Source of the DNA: Limnomonas spitsbergensis
Taxonomy: Eukaryota > Chlorophyta > Chlorophyceae > Chlamydomonadales
Assembly: GCA_037349105.1 (NCBI GenBank)
Contig: JAYJMM010000119.1
Coordinates: forward strand, 3,793,001 to 3,857,000
Direction: 5' to 3'
DNA length: 64,000 nucleotides
Shown here: positions 13,601-23,284 of the stretch, piece by piece
How positions within the stretch are numbered: position 1 is the stretch's first letter
How the letters are laid out: the number at the start of each line of letters is the position of its first letter
Notes under the pieces: generated by a model
Database searches by the model: none
Told to the model about the DNA's origin: nothing
Seen by the model: the letters and a program-made list of their open reading frames with translations, nothing else
Made by a program: the position numbers and the translations under genes

Positions 13601-15194
13601 ATAGGCCGGCTTTGAATGCACACCATGGTGACATATGCTTGGTATCTGCCTCGATAAATGTCTGTTCATGCAATGGTGTGATTGCATGCGAAAAATTGCA
13701 GGAGACTGAGGCATCCCGGTTAGTTCCCTCAACCGCTCTAGGCATAGCCACGCGTTAAGCATTTTACACCATTCACTGAGATAACTTAGGCCGGCTTTTG
13801 AAAGCGCGCAATGGTGATATGTGAATGGTACCTGTTTCAGTAAATCTCTGTCCATGGAATGGTGTGATTGCATGCGAAGGATTGCGGAGACTGAGGCATC
13901 CCGGTTAGTTGGTTCCCTCAACCGATCTAGGCATGGCCACGCGATAAGCATTATAAACCATTCACTGAGATAACTTAGGCCGGCTTTTGAAAGCGCGCAA
14001 TGGTGATATGTGATTGGTACTTGCTTCGGTAAATGTCTGTTCATGCAATGGTGTGATTGCATGCGAAGGATTGCGGAGACTGAGGCATCCCGGTTGGTTC
14101 CCTCAACCGCTCTAGGCATGGCCACGCGTTAAGCATTGTACACCATTCACTGAAATAACATTGATAGGCCGGCTTTTAGAAGCGCGCTATGGTGATATGT
14201 AATTGGTGCCTGCTTTAGTAAATGTATGTTCATGCAATGCTGTGATTGCATGTGAAGGATTGCAAGAGACTGAGGCATCCCGGTTGGTTTAGTCAATCGC
14301 TCTAGGAAAGGCCACGCGATAAACATTCTACACCATTGAATGAGATAACACATGCCGGCTTTTGAAAGCACGCCATGGTGACATATGATTGGTACCTGCT
14401 TCGATAAATGTCTGTTCATGCAATGGTGTGATTGCATGGGAAGGATTGCGGGAGACTGCGGCACTGGTTGGTTCCCTCAACCGCTCTAGACATGGCCATG
14501 CGATATATAAGCATTCTACACCATTCACTGAGATAACATAGGCCGGCTTTTGAAAGCGCGCAATGGTGACATATGATTGGTAACTACTTCAGTAATAAGT
14601 GTTTGTTCATGCAATGGTGTGATTGCATGCGAAGGATTGCGAGAGTGAGGCATCCCGGTTGGTTCCCTTAGTTCCCTCAACCACTCTAGGCATGGCCACG
14701 CGATAAGCATTCTACACCATTCACTGATATAACAAAGGCCGGCTTTTGAAAGCGCGCTATGGTGACATATGATTGGTACTTGCTTCATTAAATGTATGTT
14801 CATGCAATGGTGTAATTGCATGCGAAGGATTGCATGAGACTGAGGCATCCCAGTTGGTGTACTCAACCACTGTAGGCATGGCCGCGCACGCGATAAGCAT
14901 TCTACATCATTCGCTGAGATAACATAGGCCAGTTTTTGAGTGCGCGCTAAGGTGACATATGCTTGGTATCTGCCTCGATAAATGTATGTTCATGCAATGG
15001 TGTGATTGCATGCGAAGGATTGCGGGAGACTGAGGCATCCTGATTGGTTCCCTCAACCGCTCTAGGCATGGCCATGCGATAAGCATTCTACACCATTCAC
15101 TGAGATAACATAGACCGGCTTTTGAAAGCACGCCATGGTGACATATGCTTGGTATCTGCCTCGATAAATGTATGTTCATGCAATGGTGTGATTG
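7670..15194. repeat. Satellite array, ~187-bp monomer, ~40 copies
   Basis: The landmark 'GAGGCATCCCGGTTGGTTCC' recurs every 185-190 bp (for example near 8,211, 8,400, 8,589, 8,776, 8,961 and 9,150). Copies at both edges (7,670-8,200 and 14,150-15,194) are the most diverged, and those in the middle (10,150-12,700) are nearly identical, as in satellites homogenised from the centre. Every monomer carries an 8-bp inverted repeat, CATGCAAT and ATTGCATG, around a GGTGTG loop. Minus-strand frames of 60-190 codons repeat the same peptide; they are by-products of the monomer. Confidence 0.93.
10150..12710. repeat. 1,119-bp higher-order repeat (six monomers) within the satellite
   Basis: Open frames and point variants recur at exactly +1,119 bp: starts 10,309, 11,428 and 12,547; 10,729 and 11,848; 10,869 and 11,988; 10,982 and 12,101; 11,273 and 12,392. 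A half-unit of 560 bp (three monomers) links 10,169 to 10,729. About 2.3 units are present. Identity between units is visibly much higher than between neighbouring monomers, which defines a higher-order repeat. Confidence 0.85.
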
Positions 15195-15572
15195 CCTCAT
15201 CCACCGAGAAATGTCCGCTAAATCCCAGTACTGTAAGAACCATTAATTTTTGTGTGGTGGCACAAGATAGATGCTGAATGACAGAGAGTCATCTTCCTTC
15301 CTATTAAGATCGAAAGTGCTTCCCGATGCAGGCGTTTTGTTTTTGAAAGCGTCAGGTGCATCACCACCCTCGGCTATCTCGGCATGGCGTACATATCAAT
15401 AATCCAAGGTCAACTTCATAATTCATCGTTCCTTGTGGCATCTAGCACGATATCACATTATCACGACGTTTACAATTAAAGGAATTGGGTTAGGGCGACG
15501 TCTTCCCTGCAGGCTTCAAATCACACGGGTATATGGCATCGACGTACAACAGGGTATACAGGGTGTACAACT

Positions 15573-15604
15573 GACGATAGACGCTGAATTCAGCGTCTAT
15601 CGTC
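15573..15604. repeat. 32-bp perfect palindrome
   Basis: The two 16-bp halves are exact reverse complements with no spacer. The centre is GAATTC and the outer arms read GACGATAGACGCTGAA and its complement. It lies between the satellite block and the unknown split gene. Confidence 0.9.
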
Positions 15605-15731
15605 GGGCTCGGGGTGTGGAATTGGTGTGGAGTTGACAGTTCCTGTCTGTACTCGAAATATTTGGGAAGCTGCGCAATAAATTAGCCCCCTTGTATCTTA
15701 CGCATTACACCAGCCCTGTGTATGATTCGAA

Positions 15732-17246
15732 ATGGTGAAACAAGACCAAGTCTCACGCAACTTCGACCTCGAAGTTGAATTTGAGCATCTTTCCTACGAC
15801 ACGAGCAAGACTGTAAGTCTCTTGCTTCATGAACATGTACAAATGAGTAGGCATGCTGCATGTTCAATAAAGTAAGCAATCACATGAATCTGTGCTCTTC
15901 TCTAAATGTATTTAGGTATTTCGATCATGGGCCCTGATCACGTCTTCTATCGGCTGGGGCTGCACGAATTGGGAGGGAACGTTTGCAAGTTGCAGCTCGT
16001 GATGGACCTCGCAGCAGCATTTGGCTCTCCCAATATGCAGCAGGTAATTCATCAGCATCCTGCATGACATGTTCATTGGGTATTAGCCTGGGGAAGGGCG
16101 CATGGGTGCGTTGGGAAGAGTGCATGAGAAGATTGCTTGAGCGCATGGGAAGGGGGCATCAGAAGATTGCTTGAGCGCATGGTAAGGGGACATGCGACCA
16201 TGGGAGGGATGCATGGGCACAAGGGAATGGCATACACATGTAAGCATTTGTCAGGGCCATGCTTTGAAAATGTATGCTTTTAAAAATTTGCTTGCAGCGA
16301 TACATTTTCTCTGCAGGATGGTGCAAGGAGGATTTGCTCACGCTGGGCTGGTTGTTCCTCCAGTCGACTACCAGCACCGCTCTGCTTGTGGTGGACAGGG
16401 GCAGTGCGCCCCTCGTGGAGAATCTCGGCTTCACAGCGGCAGATGTCGTGGACCAGGCCCTGGGGCCCGTCAAGACACAAGGAAGTGGCGAGTAATTCCA
16501 AGCTTATCTTCTGCAGAAGGTTTCCGGTATGCTAGACAATAATAGATGACAAACCATGGAGATATCCGCACACTTGGAATCCATGGTTAAGGCGCTTGTT
16601 CCAGAGGGGCGCATGGGGGATCCCTGGAAACTGCACACCCTTAACCCCTGATCCCCTGAACCCCTGAACCCTGGACACAGAACACCTGAACACTGAACCC
16701 CTGAACACCCTTAACCCATGGAAACTGCACACCTTGGCTGAGGTCAGCTCAGCGGTAGCAGGGACCTGGCGAGAGACTTTTGAGACAGAAAGGAGCTTCA
16801 TGGAGCCGGATGCCGTCAAGTCAACTCAAAGCAGGGTCACATGGGGCACCCTCCTCAGCCTCGCACCAAGGCAATGCTCAAGTGATACACTTGCGTTTTG
16901 CTACATGCGCCCATGCACCCTTCCCATGTGCCCATGCACCCTTACCCTCCACTCATGCACCCCTCACCATGCACCCTTTCCCATGAGTTCATATGATCTT
17001 CCCCTGCGCCCATGCATCCTTCATTCCTTCCCCATGCGCCCTTGCCCCCTTCACGTGCATCCATGCATTCTTCCCATTCGCCCATGCACCCGTCCCATGT
17101 GCCCACGAACATTCCCGTGCGCCCATGCTATCATGCCATGCGCTCATGCACCCTCCCCTTCAGGAGTGCAGAAATTCAGCTTCACCCAGAAGGACATGCC
17201 CCGAATACGAGTTGAAGTGCTTGACGAACTCTTGACTTCCTCATAG
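15732..17246 (+). CDS. Unrecognised multi-exon gene or gene fragment inside the 14-kb element
   Basis: Several exon-like blocks have good splice borders. They are 15,732-15,812 (starts at ATG, 'MVKQDQVSRNFDLEVEFEHL', donor GTAAGT), 15,918-16,043 (ends 'GSPNMQQ', donor GTAATT) and 16,298-16,491 ('WCKEDLLTLGWLFLQSTTST'). Less certain blocks are near 16,734-16,850 and 17,161-17,246 (ends 'VLDELLTSS', stop). The second and third join in phase; the first and second do not, so an exon is missing or the gene is broken. I recognise no domain. The blocks look more protein-like than their surroundings (acidic/hydrophobic alternation, a Leu-rich stretch). It may be cargo captured by the element or a resident gene; the coding call itself is tentative. 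Confidence 0.35.
16085..16215. repeat. GCATGGGAAGGG-type minisatellite
   Basis: Irregular short repeats built on GCATGGG and GGAAGGG, with a repeated 'AGAAGATTGCTTGAGCGCAT' block near 16,128 and 16,161. They fall within an intron-like part of the unknown gene. Confidence 0.6.
16620..16738. repeat. CCCCTGAAC short repeats between two GGAAACTGCACACC copies
   Basis: About eight variants of CCCTGAAC/CCCTTAAC are flanked by direct copies of GGAAACTGCACACC near 16,627 and 16,719. The words resemble but do not match the plant/algal telomere repeat CCCTAAA. Confidence 0.6.
16905..17158. repeat. CCCATGCACCCTTC minisatellite
   Basis: About 15 imperfect units of 14-20 bp built on CCCATGCACCCTTCC. They are the complementary strand type of the GCATGGG repeats at 16,085-16,215, so the two arrays form an inverted pair around 16.3-16.7 kb. 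Confidence 0.75.
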
Positions 17247-18175
17247 ATTTCTGTCATGCCTTGTGACTTCGGTCGTGCTTGCTGCTGATTTCAGTCATGC
17301 CTAGTGACTTCGGTCCTCTCTGACTTCAGTCTTGCCTAGCAGTGACATCAAGCATGATGGAACCTGGCGATCTACGAGAGGCACATTCATAGGTGTCTTA
17401 GTTGCTGTTTTACCCATGGCCTGATTTTGATTTACTTGCTCATAACAGTCTGAATTTATCTGGTATTCTTACTTGGTCCTAAAGTAGTTACTTATAATGA
17501 ACAGTTTATCATGGGGTTTTTTCTGTCTTTTGAAGAGGGCTGAATGAATGCGATGCTGTCGTTGTCCAAGCGCGCAAATTCAGAAGGAGGATATGTGTAC
17601 ATGTTTAGACCCGCGTGGGGCTGGTAGGGAACGTCCGAACGGTGTGAAGGTTAGAGAAGTAAGGATAAAAACCGGTCAACTTGGAATGGAAAGTCCAGGT
17701 ATATGAATTGTCATCTTTGTTGAACACGATTATTTTGTTATACGCTGCCACCTACCAGCACCGGTATCACACCCATGCCCTCTCAACCGGTGCTCTCAAC
17801 TTTTAGCCGTGGCGAACGTATCCAGCTCACTTCAACTGTCTAAAAGAAGCATTCGAAAGCACATTGCTATGGCCAGCGCCTAGTGGCGACAAGTACAAGT
17901 TAAAAATCAAGGATGAGTGCAGACGTCCGCCTAGAAGCTGCAAGGTCGTGGACCGGCCGTGATGTTTACTAGTACTTACAAGGCGAGGGTAAATCGAGGT
18001 ACCACGGTAGCTTGCCTTGTATCACGGTAAGGAAAAACTACCATGGTTGCTAGGATGGCTCCCCCCATGCTGTATCGTAGTGACTTGGGTCATGTCTAGT
18101 GACGTCGGTCCTGCTTGACTTTAGTCATGTCGGTGACTTCGGTCCTGCCTGCTCAACAACGGTGGCCTTTCCCAC
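17247..18175. other. Non-coding stretch with two blocks of GTGACTTCGGTCCTG repeats
   Basis: The motif TCATGCCTAGTGACTTCGGT recurs three to four times at 17,250-17,345 and again at 18,080-18,155. The sequence between is AT-richer and holds no supported gene. Confidence 0.5.
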
Positions 18176-18596
18176 TCGATGGTGCCTAAGGTGGGGATTC
18201 CCGCGCGTGGGGGGATAAGTCGTGGGTCAGCAACGTGTGGAAATCCCCACGACGGGTCCACCGCGGTGGCGTGTCCCACTCGATGGCGCCATGCGTGGGG
18301 ATTCCCGTTTGGGGGACACTTCTCGGGTCAGCAACGTGTGTGAATCCCCACGACGGGTCCACCTCAGTGGCTTTTCCCACTCGATGGTACCCTGAGTGGG
18401 AATTCCCGTGTGGGTATGCACGGCGTGGGTCAGCAACGTGTGGGATTCCCCACGACGGGTCCACCGCAGTGGCTTTTCCCGCTCGATGGTACCCTGCGTG
18501 GGAATTCCCGTGTGGGAGTGCAGTAGTGGGTTATCCCAATGGGTGGTGACAATCCCCAATGGGTAACCCCACGGCGGGTCTGCCCATTGACTGCAC
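18176..18596. repeat. ~115-bp subterminal tandem array (right)
   Basis: The landmark 'CCCCACGACGGGTCCACC' recurs near 18,246, 18,352 and 18,448, with a partial copy near the right end. 'GGGTCAGCAACGTGTG' lies in each unit. It is GTGGG/CCCAC-rich like the left array but has a different unit, and it sits directly inside the right inverted repeat. Confidence 0.8.
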
Positions 18597-18618
18597 CCCA
18601 CGCACAGTTTCCCCGACG
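18597..18618 (-). repeat. Right terminal inverted repeat of the 14-kb element
   Basis: 22 bp, the exact reverse complement of 4,608-4,629. It abuts the right array on its left and Gag codons (…PPALAV on the minus strand) on its right. Confidence 0.7.
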
Positions 18619-21018
18619 CACAGCCAGGGCTGGCGGCTCGTCCGATAAAGCCAGGCGGTTGTGCGAGCCCCAAGAGCTGCAGGCCTGGCAGTATTGCCTG
18701 GCTGCGACTGCCCCCGGGTGGGACATGTCCAGCACTGGCACGTTGCCCTGAATGTTGGGGATCTTGGTGAACCGCGTTCCCCCAGCCAACTGCAGGATCA
18801 TCTGTTGCTGCAGCCGTATGTTTGTCTCCGCCTGCTCTTGGGCTATCCTTTCCCTTCTGCGCCTTGCAGATTCCCTGCTGGAGCCTGGGCCGTGCCCCTC
18901 TGTATCCTCCGAGCCTGACATGCTGGGGTCCGAGCCAGATCCGCCGCCGCCGTTCCTGGTTGGGCTCTGCCTGCGCCGATCCCGCTGGTCTCTGCGGTCT
19001 GCGCTCAGGTGGGATTGCCTTCTACCGGATGGCCTACTGCCCTCCGAAGGCTGCCTTGCCGGGTCCTGGCTCCTACCCCCTTCTGACCCTGCCTGCCTGC
19101 TGGGCTGGTAGCTGCTATGCCTGCTGGGCTGCGTTCCACCTGTGTACTCCCTTGCCTCGGAAGCTGACAGGCAGTCGTCCCTGCTTTCCTGTCTTTGCTG
19201 GTAGTCTCCCCCCGTGGGGCCTGCCGGGTTGATTTCCTGAACGACCCTCCTTCCTTGGCTGGGGCCTTGGCTCCTCTCCGGCCTGCCACGTGCCTGTGCT
19301 GCTTGTCCTCGCAGGAACTCAGCAATGTGGTCCACCTGGCTTTCTTGGCCGCCGTGCTGATCTACGAAGCGCAACAAGTCGTGAGATTCTTGCCTGCTGG
19401 CCCTCCTTGGCGCTGGGTCCTGCTGGAAGCTGGTTGCCCTGGGCTGTTCGCTGGCCGCTGGGCTGCTGGGTCTGGGTCTGCGCTCTACGTCTAGCCGCTG
19501 GTTTCGGAGACTGGGCTCACTGCTGGCTTCCAGGCTCTCCCATCTGGCCTGTCGTGCAACAGGAATGGTCCCTTCCGTCTGCTGCTGCCATTGCACCTCC
19601 CTGCGGTCATCTTGCTGTAGCCTGGATGCCTCGAACCCTTCCCACTCCTCGAGCTCCTCTTGCTCTGATTCGGGCTCCTCCAGATCCCCTGCTGTGCTGT
19701 TGCACCACCCGTCGGCAAAGGCCTTGACAGCCAGAGCCGCCTCTGGCCCTGCTGGTCCTCTGGACACTCTGCGCAGGGCCGCCAGCAGCGTTGCTCGGTC
19801 CTGTCCCGTGTGCGGGATGCCCATAAGGGCCTTTGTTGCCCATTCCGCCAGGTGGTGGCTTTGGAACTCCTTGATAGCCCGGGCCTGATCGCTGAGGTGG
19901 ACGAAACACTTGGAGCACACCTGCTGCCATAGCCGCCCTGCCCATTGCAGGATGTCTGCCCACCCAATGGGCTGGAGTCCTGGTGGCTCTGCTGCACCCG
20001 GCTGGCTTATGCCCCCTGCGCGTTCTCCCACTGCCTGGCGCCGCTCTCCTGGGATGGGCGTCCACTCTGGATTGCTGAAATATCCGTAAAGGCTATGGGC
20101 CTGGCCGCTGTCCTCCTTTTCCCTGCTGCTGCCCTCTGCCACGGTCTCCTGGCTTGGCCTGTTTGCACTGGCTGGGAACCTGGACTGGGGTGTGCCGTAT
20201 GTTGACGCCTCTGTTGCTTCCTCTGCCGGGATACGGGGCGGCCTTGCCTGTTTCACCCTGTGCAGATCTGGCCTGGGCGGGATTCCCGTTGGCGCCTGCA
20301 TTCTTCCGTGCTGATCTGGCGGCACTACCTTGGCGTGTGGATCAGCCTGCGGCTGCCATATTCTGGTAGCCTGCATTGTCGTGGCTTGTGTGTCGCTGTA
20401 TTTCTGCAGCTCCCGTGGCCTCCCTGTTGTTTCCGCTGACTCCCCTTGGGACTGCTGTTCGCTGGATCTCGTCCGCTCCATCCTGACCATTGTTGACTGG
20501 ACCATCCCCTTGACCACTGTGGGTTCAAGCTGGGGCTCCTGGTCTGGTCTGGGCTCAGCCTCGCCTCCTTCCCTTTCTGCCTCCGCAGGCAGGTCATCCG
20601 GAGGTCGCGCTGGCCCGCCACCCTCTCCTACACCACCGGTCTGAGACCTCACAGTGGGTGGCTCTGAGGTCGGATCCAGGGACTCATCGTCGGGAACCGG
20701 CCATTGCTCGTCCTCCTGGCTTGGGCCAGGGGGGATGCGCGCTATGCCGCCTCGTCCGATACCCCTGCGCGTCACTTGAACCTGCACCATATCCTCATCC
20801 AAGGCTAGGGTGCTGTCGGCCCCTTGGACCTTGTTTTCCATTATACCTGCATATTCACCATCTGACAACCCAATGGCAATTAGCCTAGCTTCCTCTGCTA
20901 CGGCTGCATTGATGGGTGTCATGGGGTCATTGCCTGGTTCCATTCCTCTCACTCGTGCACTGCGTCTTGCAGCCTCTGGATGCAGGTGACGATCATGATC
21001 TACCACTGCGTCCTGCAT
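18619..21018 (-). CDS. Retrotransposon Gag-protease polyprotein, N-terminal half
   Basis: An 800-codon open frame starts at 21,018 ('MQDAVVDHDRHLHPEAARRS') and reads leftward to the insertion. A further 62 codons into the element (to 18,430) are fortuitous. The product is Glu/Gln/Arg/Pro-rich and largely disordered. It has one ordered-looking helical block near residues 340-440 ('WADILQWAGRLWQQVCSKCF') and a second near the end ('RLQQQMILQLAGGTRF'). No catalytic motif is present here; the capsid-like part, zinc knuckles and protease are encoded after the insertion. The first ATG of the frame was taken as the start. A homologue without the insertion should give one chain of more than 2,300 residues. 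Confidence 0.65.
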
Positions 21019-21660
21019 TGTACTATTGCTGGGTGCTGAGCAGCCGTGCCGGCTCGCTGTGTGGGCTCACAGCAGCAGGTCACTGGCTCAAAGCCTGCTT
21101 CCGTTCTCCTCTACCTTCTGCAGGCTGGTTAGGCGTTGCTAGACAGGTCAAGCACGGGTAAATTTTTTAACCTGGTTCTGGCGGGTATTTTCACCTTCTG
21201 GACTGCTGTCTCGTCCGCTATCTTGCTGGTCTCGTCCGCTATTCCTCCGCTGATTCGTCGCGCAGCTTCCTCCTCGATCTCCGCAGGGCCTGCTCAGGCT
21301 GCAATCTGCAGCTTCGGATATTCCTGCACACAGTCTTGGGTTGCCTGCTTTTAAACTCGGATCCCAGATCCTTGCTCACTTCTGTCAACACGCAGGCTGT
21401 GCACTCTACCACGGATGCAGGCCACGTGCACAGGCAATATCAGCTGGGTTTATAACTCCACAGCCTGATCTTCAAGCTACGTCTGCTTCTGGGTTGCCAC
21501 GCCCAGCGCAAGCAGGAATTGACTTGGGTTCTATGGAGAATCCTCTGCTAAGTGATTTCGAGCTGTCCAAGGTAGATCACTGCCTTCAAAAAGAAATTCA
21601 AGTTCACAGCACATGCACCTTTAGCAGGATTCGCTGGATCAAGCTGATCAGGCTTAGACC
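21019..21660. other. Upstream leader of the Gag frame, no gene supported
   Basis: This would be 5' untranslated or LTR sequence of the minus-strand retroelement. I could not find a clear primer-binding site or LTR border. A repeated 'GTCTCGTCCGCTATT' lies near 21,211 and 21,232. Confidence 0.35.
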
Positions 21661-22122
21661 CACTTCGTCCTTTTAAGTGGACACGCGATGGTTGCTTCGG
21701 GTCCGTGGTGGACTTCTTCCCCACTGAGTGGCGGACACCTACGGGCGGACTCAGCGTCTACACGCTGGCCGCGAATGCGCAGCGCGTTAAGCTGTGGTTG
21801 GAACTTCTAGGTGACAGGCGTGGAGCTGGTCGCTTGTAGAGCTGCGACTAAAGGCCTGTCGGGTAGCGAACCCTGCAGGTCGTTATGAGTCACTTACCGC
21901 GTGTAGCGGGCGGAGCCGTAGCCGTAGACTGCGGACGACGTAGTCCTAGGCAGGGCTGGGCTTCGGGCTAGGTGTTCTCGTGCTTGCTAGAAGGCGGGGT
22001 CGCTGTTCTAGGCTTGACTGGCTTAGTGGTACTGGCTTTGATGCACTTCACTGGTTAGGTCTCCGAGATCTAGCCGGTGCTGGTTACAAATAGAGGCCTG
22101 TCCACTTAAAAGGAACGAAGTG
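21661..22122. repeat. 462-bp unit bounded by 23/24-bp inverted repeats
   Basis: Left arm 21,661-21,683 (starts CACTTCGTCCTTTTAAG) and right arm 22,099-22,122 match as inverted repeats except for one extra base. No target duplication is evident. It may be a small TIR element or part of the retroelement's LTR region. Confidence 0.55.
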
Positions 22123-23284
22123 AACGTCAAGCGTGCAAGCCGGGATTCAAAGGTCCCGGCAAGCCCTATGCACTGAGTACGGGAAACCCTGCCTCAGACC
22201 TTCCCGAAAGTGGGAAGCTGGGCTCCTAACCCTAAAAAGGGGCTCCGCAGGGAAGCTGCGGAGTCTACGGGGACGCGTCAGCGGTCCCTACGGTTTTGGC
22301 ACGTATACTGCATTATACCGTGACAGAGGGCGAAGCTGGATGCAGCTGGCAGAAGGAACCCCAGAGATCCTGCCACTGAACACTGGTCTGCGGCCGCCTA
22401 TTATACCTGGTTTCAGTCTATGGCGGGCGCCGTGCTGGCGCAGGCCAGGGACGAACCAACCAAAGGGAGTGCACAAACTTAAGTTTGCGGCTCGGCGCAG
22501 CCAGCACGGCTGACACTAGAGGACGGCGCGGCGGTCAGCAGCGGGACAGAAGGTGATGCCAGCGATGTTGGGCCAGGGGAGACGGCGAGCATGTGGACTG
22601 TGGAGGATGCGTTGCATGCATGCTTTAAATGCCCAAGCGTGTAGGATCAACTTAGGGAGCGGGGGTGGGCAGGTCCTCCGAACGGTGCTGGAGACTTCTT
22701 TGAGTTGTACCGGGGCAGGCTTGGGTGGAATGCTCCGGCTTTTGTGGACGACGTGGTAGACATCGTTGAGGCGTAGACATTTCCAGAAGCTGGATTTTTC
22801 TTGTCTTTTATTTCCCAGCCTTTTGTCTGTCCCTTTACTTTATTTCCCACTTTTTCTCCTTGCCCCCCCCCCTGCCCCCTTCTGTTTGCTTCTCTCTTTG
22901 AGGGCCTAGAGGTGTAACGTCATTGACAATTCTGATCGAGCAATGGGTTTCGAATATTGATGTTGTTAAGATGGAAAAGGGCGCTGCCAGCCTTACACCC
23001 TGCTGCCCCCCTGCTGGCTGCTGCTGCCCAAGGCAACTAACATTTTGCCAATGCTCAACTGACCTCCTTTGCCACCACGTCATATTTTTGGGAACCTACT
23101 CGCTTTATTCTGCTCTATTGTGTTCATCCGATTTCCCCCTCGCTCGTAGAGTCGTAGGAAGAAGAGGCCTGAGAGCCAGGCTGCCAGGTTGCTACCAACT
23201 ATCCTCCGAAACCCAATTTGAAATTGTCGAAAACGAGCTTACATTGAACAACCAGCAGTTCTGTCACAATTAAATTGAGTGGTA
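22123..23284. other. Intergenic region upstream of RAD54
   Basis: It holds GC-rich short hairpins around 22,140-22,280, a C-tract near 22,862-22,880, and the presumed RAD54 promoter. A 43-codon open stretch near 22,637-22,768 ends 'FVDDVVDIVEA' and may be a repeat remnant, but it has no start or partners. Confidence 0.4.

Larger units (their letters stand above)
4608..18618. mobile_element. ~14-kb TIR-bounded insertion splitting the Gag-Pro gene
   Basis: The ends are a 22-bp perfect inverted repeat (4,608-4,629 and 18,597-18,618, outer end CGTCGGGGAAACTG). Directly outside each end lies CA (4,606-4,607 and 18,619-18,620), a possible 2-bp target duplication. Deleting the element plus one CA joins the two flanking minus-strand frames without a frameshift (GCT GTG GTG GCT across the junction). 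Both termini carry GTGGG-rich tandem arrays, an arrangement like the subterminal repeats of CACTA/EnSpm elements, but the terminal bases are not CACTA. I see no transposase inside, so it is either non-autonomous or of an unfamiliar class. The interior holds a 57-bp array, a satellite block, a 32-bp palindrome and an unknown spliced gene. Nested insertions cannot be excluded. Confidence 0.65.

Noticed and set aside
7996..15200. Many minus-strand frames of 60-190 codons with repeated peptide
   Set aside because: They are the satellite monomer read through. Length steps follow the monomer, and frames break at its indels.
16640..16715. Interstitial telomere repeats
   Set aside because: The words are CCCTGAAC/CCCTTAAC, not CCCTAAA, and they are irregular.
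22637..22768. 43-codon stretch ending FVDDVVDIVEA as a small gene
   Set aside because: It has no start codon in frame after the preceding stop and no splice partner; it is at most a repeat remnant.
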